From the NCBI GenBank assembly GCA_034440455.1, contig JAWXCB010000042.1, positions 1 to 8,571 of the forward strand: a stretch of 8,571 nucleotides of DNA. Direction: 5' to 3'. A program made the position numbers and the translations under genes. The notes below the pieces were generated by a model that saw nothing but the letters and a program-made list of their open reading frames with translations, ran no database searches and had not been told where the DNA came from. Positions 5,911 to 8,571 of the stretch are shown here, piece by piece. Each line of letters opens with the position of its first letter. Positions within the stretch are counted from its first letter, which is position 1. Source of the DNA: JAWXCB01 sp034440455 (GTDB lineage Bacteria; Bacteroidota; Bacteroidia; Chitinophagales; CAIOSU01).

Positions 5911-7986
5911 ATGAAAAAATTATTTTACATTCTGTTTTGCACCTTTATTTTTTTCTCAACTGAATTCCTTCAAGCGCAATGCGCTGTGAGTAAGATTGAA
6001 GTGAGCATCACCGTGCGCACTGATGGTTATGGATATGAAGCCTATTGGCAGTTGATTCCCGCTGCAAATAATTGTGGCGCGGGAACCATTTTTGCAGGAG
6101 GAAATACCTCAGTAGGTTGCAATGGCGGTGGCAACCAAGCTCAATCACCCGGTGGCTATGGCGATTTTCAAACCATCACAGAAGGTCCGTGGTGTCTTGA
6201 TGAAGGCGTTGATTATTCTATTTTTTTAGTTGATGATTATGCTGATGGCGGCACACAGTTCGATGTAAGTATTGCGGGATTTCCTGTTTATACTTTCAAA
6301 GGAACCTCCACGGATGAGCGTTTCACATTTACTGTTGAGGCTCCTCCGGCTGTTGATGCCGCAATGATTCAAATCAGCACTTCAGAATACATCTCTTTTG
6401 GCGAAATCAATATTGACGGGATTCTGAAAAACACAGGCACGACAAACATCACTTCGCTTGACTTGAGTTATACAATTGATGGCGGCACATCGCTCACTGA
6501 AACGCTTTCAGGCTTGAACATTGCGCCCTTTACGGAGTATTATTTTACGCATTCCATGCCATGGACTCCATCCACATCGGGCGCGGTGTCGCTGCTCGTT
6601 GCCGTGAGCAATGTGAACGGACAAGGTCAAGATGGCGAAGCGACAAATGATGCGTTCACAAAAAATATCACAGTGAAAGAGCCTATTCCTAATATCATGC
6701 ATTGGTACACCGAGCCGGATAATAACATGACCTTTGAAACAATCGCAACAGGCACAGATGAAGTGCGCACCCCCCGCGACCTTGATTTTCAACCTTCAGG
6801 CGAACTTTGGATTGTAAATAAAGAAACAGAGCAAAACGGAGGCACAACGGTTACGTTTTTTAATCCGGGCGCGCCAAATCAAACTTCGGAATTTTTGCAG
6901 GATGGCAATGCATGGCATTTCATGTCGCTGCCCACTGCGCTTGCTTTCAGCAACAACGGCAACTTCGCCACTGCGAATGGAGTGTTTGATGCAAATCATG
7001 ATGGCAACACGCCTTTCACAGGACCTGCGTTGTGGTCGAGCGACCTTGCCGTATATACGCAACCTTCTGGCGGAAACGGTAGCCACTTGGATATGCTGCA
7101 CGAAAGTCCGCAGGGCATGGGAATCGCAAGTGAAAGTGAAAATAAATTCTGGCTCTTTGATTCTTACAATAGAGACATCGTGTTTTATGATTTTCAAGCA
7201 GACCATGGTCCCGGAAACGAAGACCATTCCGATGGAATTATTCATAGATACAAAGGCATGACCGTTGACCGTATTAATGAACACATCCCCTGCCATCTCG
7301 CTTATGACCTCAACAGCGGATGGCTCTATATTGTTGATGGCGGCAACCAGCGCATACTGCGTCTTGATACGAAAAGCGGAACCCCGGGCGGCACTCCAAC
7401 CTTTGGTCCGTTTGAACCACTTGAAGAATATACGGATGTTACTGGCGCAACATGGGAAACAGTTGTTGACAGCGGCAGCGGATTGCAACAACCCACCGGA
7501 ATTGATATTCTTGGCGACCGCATGATTGTGTCAGATTATTTCACCGGAGACATTATTATTTATGACATCTCTGCAATTCCGGCTGAGGAGCTCACGCGCA
7601 TTTCAACAGGCAGTTCAGGTGTGATGGGTTTGGTAGTTGGTCCTGATGGAAGAATCTGGTATGTGAATGCCGACAACAACACCGTGATGCGCATTGAGCC
7701 TGATTCAGTGCCTGAACAACCGGCTGCTGTTTTTACCGTGAAAAATGATTTAGCACTGACATTGTATCCCGTGCCTGCTGATGATGAAATTAATATTGTA
7801 TGCAACGATTGCAGAAGTGAGCAATATCAACTCACGCTCATGAATATGCTGGGCGAAGAAATTTTCACTCAGGCATTTTCATCAACAACCCTGCGCATAG
7901 ACACGCGCAGTTTTCCCGCAGGTGTTTACACTGCGATGGTGAAAGGAAAAGAAGGAAGCGCAGCGAGAAAGATCGTGGTGCGGTGA
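5911..7986 (+). CDS. T9SS-exported protein with CARDB-like domain and NHL-type propeller
   Basis: This 691-residue protein has a signal peptide (MKKLFYILFCTFIFFSTEFLQAQ, 1-23). Residues about 24-146 form a beta domain with several cysteines and the pattern TDGYGYEAYWQL ... WCLDEG ... DDYADGG, resembling the TDxYGxExxW/DSYGDG module found in secreted Bacteroidota proteins. Residues about 147-253 look like a CARDB/Ig-like adhesion module (ISFGEINIDGILKNTGTTNITSLDLSYTIDGG). Residues about 285-595 contain propeller repeats: LDFQPSGELWIVN, LAYDLNSGWLYIVDGGNQRILRLD, QPTGIDILGDRMIVSDYFTGDIIIYD and LVVGPDGRIWYVNADNNTVMRIEP, the NHL/SMP-30 pattern. The tail starts at YPVPADDEINIV (619), has PAGVYTAMVKG and ends RKIVVR: a type A sorting signal, with YPVP in place of YPNP. 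Probable surface binding protein; substrate unknown and no active site identified. It is likely its own transcription unit, being separated from the upstream gene by a terminator. Confidence 0.9.
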   Translation: MKKLFYILFCTFIFFSTEFLQAQCAVSKIEVSITVRTDGYGYEAYWQLIPAANNCGAGTIFAGGNTSVGCNGGGNQAQSPGGYGDFQTITEGPWCLDEGVDYSIFLVDDYADGGTQFDVSIAGFPVYTFKGTSTDERFTFTVEAPPAVDAAMIQISTSEYISFGEINIDGILKNTGTTNITSLDLSYTIDGGTSLTETLSGLNIAPFTEYYFTHSMPWTPSTSGAVSLLVAVSNVNGQGQDGEATNDAFTKNITVKEPIPNIMHWYTEPDNNMTFETIATGTDEVRTPRDLDFQPSGELWIVNKETEQNGGTTVTFFNPGAPNQTSEFLQDGNAWHFMSLPTALAFSNNGNFATANGVFDANHDGNTPFTGPALWSSDLAVYTQPSGGNGSHLDMLHESPQGMGIASESENKFWLFDSYNRDIVFYDFQADHGPGNEDHSDGIIHRYKGMTVDRINEHIPCHLAYDLNSGWLYIVDGGNQRILRLDTKSGTPGGTPTFGPFEPLEEYTDVTGATWETVVDSGSGLQQPTGIDILGDRMIVSDYFTGDIIIYDISAIPAEELTRISTGSSGVMGLVVGPDGRIWYVNADNNTVMRIEPDSVPEQPAAVFTVKNDLALTLYPVPADDEINIVCNDCRSEQYQLTLMNMLGEEIFTQAFSSTTLRIDTRSFPAGVYTAMVKGKEGSAARKIVVR

Positions 7987-8037
7987 TAGTTGCTTGTTGT
8001 TTGTGACATCAGGAAGATAAACAGCTATCTGCCCGGA

Positions 8038-8068
8038 TTGTGTTACGTTAATTTTTTAGTTAAATTTC
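8038..8068 (+). promoter_or_regulatory. Candidate Bacteroidota-type promoter for the UPF0175/PIN pair
   Basis: TTG (8038-8040) is followed after 20 bases by TAAATTTC (8061-8068), which matches TAnnTTTG at seven of eight fixed and free positions. This spacing fits the -33/-7 arrangement of the phylum. Transcription would start about 30 bases before the ATG at 8103. The region 7987-8102 otherwise holds only a weak hairpin (AGATA/TATCT, about 8015-8030) without a T-run, so no convincing terminator for the 5911 gene is seen. Confidence 0.4.
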
Positions 8069-8102
8069 CTGTGCGAAAACCATCACGACAGAGTTTCCCG
8101 AT

Positions 8103-8339
8103 ATGGTGAACATCAGCAGGTTTGAAGCGAAAATGATTCTTGCTGCAAAATTTTATGAGCGGGGTATTTTAACAATACGACAGGCAGCTAAGTTTGCCGG
8201 TTTATCTTACCGTGAATTTATTGAAGTTCTGGGAAGCGATGGAGTTTCTTTTATGAATTATCCTGCGGATGAAATTGCCAGAGATCTGAAGAATGAAGAG
8301 GGTTGTAATCGTGGACACAAGTTGTTTCATTGTGCTTGA
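8103..8339 (+). CDS. UPF0175 family antitoxin
   Basis: This is a 78-residue protein. Residues 9-60 (KMILAAKFYERGILTIRQAAKFAGLSYREFIEVLGSDGVSFMNYPADEIARDL) match the UPF0175 pattern: an A-x-K-x-Y-E-x-G helix, then a Q-A-A-x-x-A-G-L-S-x-x-E-F helix-turn-helix-like segment, then L-G-x-x-G-V. Members of this family are antitoxins, or associated small DNA-binding-like proteins, encoded directly upstream of PIN-domain (DUF3368) toxins. The final part, after DLKNEE, runs on in frame over the toxin start and reads GCNRGHKLFHCA, which does not look conserved. It overlaps the truncated toxin by 47 bases, more than is usual, perhaps because an original stop was lost. It is likely autoregulated with its toxin, as known for such pairs. 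Its partner here is broken, so it may act as a solitary antitoxin. Confidence 0.82.
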   Translation: MVNISRFEAKMILAAKFYERGILTIRQAAKFAGLSYREFIEVLGSDGVSFMNYPADEIARDLKNEEGCNRGHKLFHCA

Positions 8340-8472
8340 CAAGATTGGTGAGTTTCAACTATTGCACACTTTATACGGGCAGGCTATCACCGCCCCGATT
8401 GTTGTTTCTGAATATGGAAAACCACTTCCGCAGTGGGTTCAGGTCGCAAACCCCGAACAGAATAATATTTAA
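8293..8472 (+). pseudogene. Truncated PIN-domain (DUF3368-like) toxin remnant
   Basis: A frame starting at the ATG at 8293 encodes 59 residues: MKRVVIVDTSCFIVLDKIGE, then FQLLHTLYGQAITAPIVVSEYG, then KPLPQWVQVANPEQNNI and a stop at 8470-8472. This is the N-terminal third of the DUF3368-type PIN RNases that accompany UPF0175. The first acidic metal ligand (D8 in VDTS) and the conserved SEYG (E40) are present. The full family is about 150 residues. The GEASAIAL helix and later aspartates that complete the active site are absent, and none of the following frames restores them; the +1 frame gives only IFKNTTDRQKNHLKF. A deletion downstream of codon 59 is more likely than a single frameshift. The remnant should be catalytically dead as an RNase. 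Confidence 0.8.
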
Positions 8473-8518
8473 AAACACTACTGACCGACAAAAAAATCAT
8501 CTGAAGTTCTAAAAAGCA

Positions 8519-8548
8519 AGGGGCGGTCAAATTGACTGCCCCTCTTTT
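8519..8548 (+). terminator. Strong intrinsic terminator after the toxin remnant
   Basis: AGGGGCGGTCA (8519-8529) pairs with TGACTGCCCCT (8533-8543) over 11 pairs including one G-T, with a 3-base loop, followed by CTTTT (8544-8548). It lies 46 bases after the stop at 8472. Five As at 8511-8515 precede the stem, so it may also stop minus-strand transcription entering from the right. Confidence 0.85.
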
Positions 8549-8571
8549 CATATTTTGGTTTTGACGAACTA

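Noticed and set aside
6796..7491. 231-codon open frame on the minus strand
   Set aside because: It lies wholly inside the 5911-7986 gene, has no family pattern and reads as the reverse shadow of a repetitive GC-balanced coding sequence.
8010..8071. Inverted CAGGAA/TTCCTG around a promoter-like region
   Set aside because: Only 6 bases per arm and lacks TTGACTT and AAAGCCG, so it is not a third copy of the element.
8330..8512. 60-codon frame over the toxin remnant
   Set aside because: It is a frame shadow of the PIN remnant; only its last part continues where the toxin stops, and that part does not resemble the missing toxin.

Overview
The window looks like a chromosomal segment of a member of the phylum Bacteroidota. 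Three or four predicted secreted proteins end in a type IX secretion (T9SS) type A sorting domain, recognisable by YPNP/FPNP/YPVP followed by a beta-rich tail with a G-(V/I)-Y motif. The leftmost gene starts with the F-x-YQAVARN module typical of that phylum, recognisable Shine-Dalgarno sequences are scarce, and several candidate promoters resemble the Bacteroidota TAnnTTTG type. No T9SS machinery, rRNA, tRNA, CRISPR array or insertion sequence was seen.

Layout. On the minus strand (1-3393) lie a long repeat-rich surface protein cut by the window edge (1-1950), a small T9SS-tagged protein 34 bases upstream of it (1985-2476), and a secreted TPR protein (2596-3393). A 264-base divergent intergenic region (3394-3657) follows. 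On the plus strand lie a propeller-type T9SS protein (3658-5106), a very small T9SS-like protein (5304-5759) followed by an intrinsic terminator, and a 691-residue protein with a CARDB-like domain, an NHL-like propeller and a T9SS tail (5911-7986). The right end holds a toxin-antitoxin remnant: a UPF0175 antitoxin (8103-8339) and only the first 59 residues of its PIN-domain toxin (8293-8472), closed by a strong terminator.

The most unusual signal is non-coding. The regions upstream of the 3658 and 5304 genes carry the same element in the same orientation: an AAACTTGACTT box, AAAGCCG, then TAnnTTAC at near-constant spacing. Each copy is bracketed by a 14-base inverted repeat whose arm sequence is unrelated between the two loci, and an A-run abuts the left arm in both. 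The right arm begins at the predicted transcription start. This could be a co-regulated promoter family with an operator or an invertible (phase-variable) promoter; read on the minus strand, it is a folded RNA ending in a U-run. The sequence alone does not decide.

Taken together, the window is a cell-surface and secretome locus: most products have signal peptides and are probably exported and anchored or released through T9SS. Specific substrates or partners cannot be read from the sequence.
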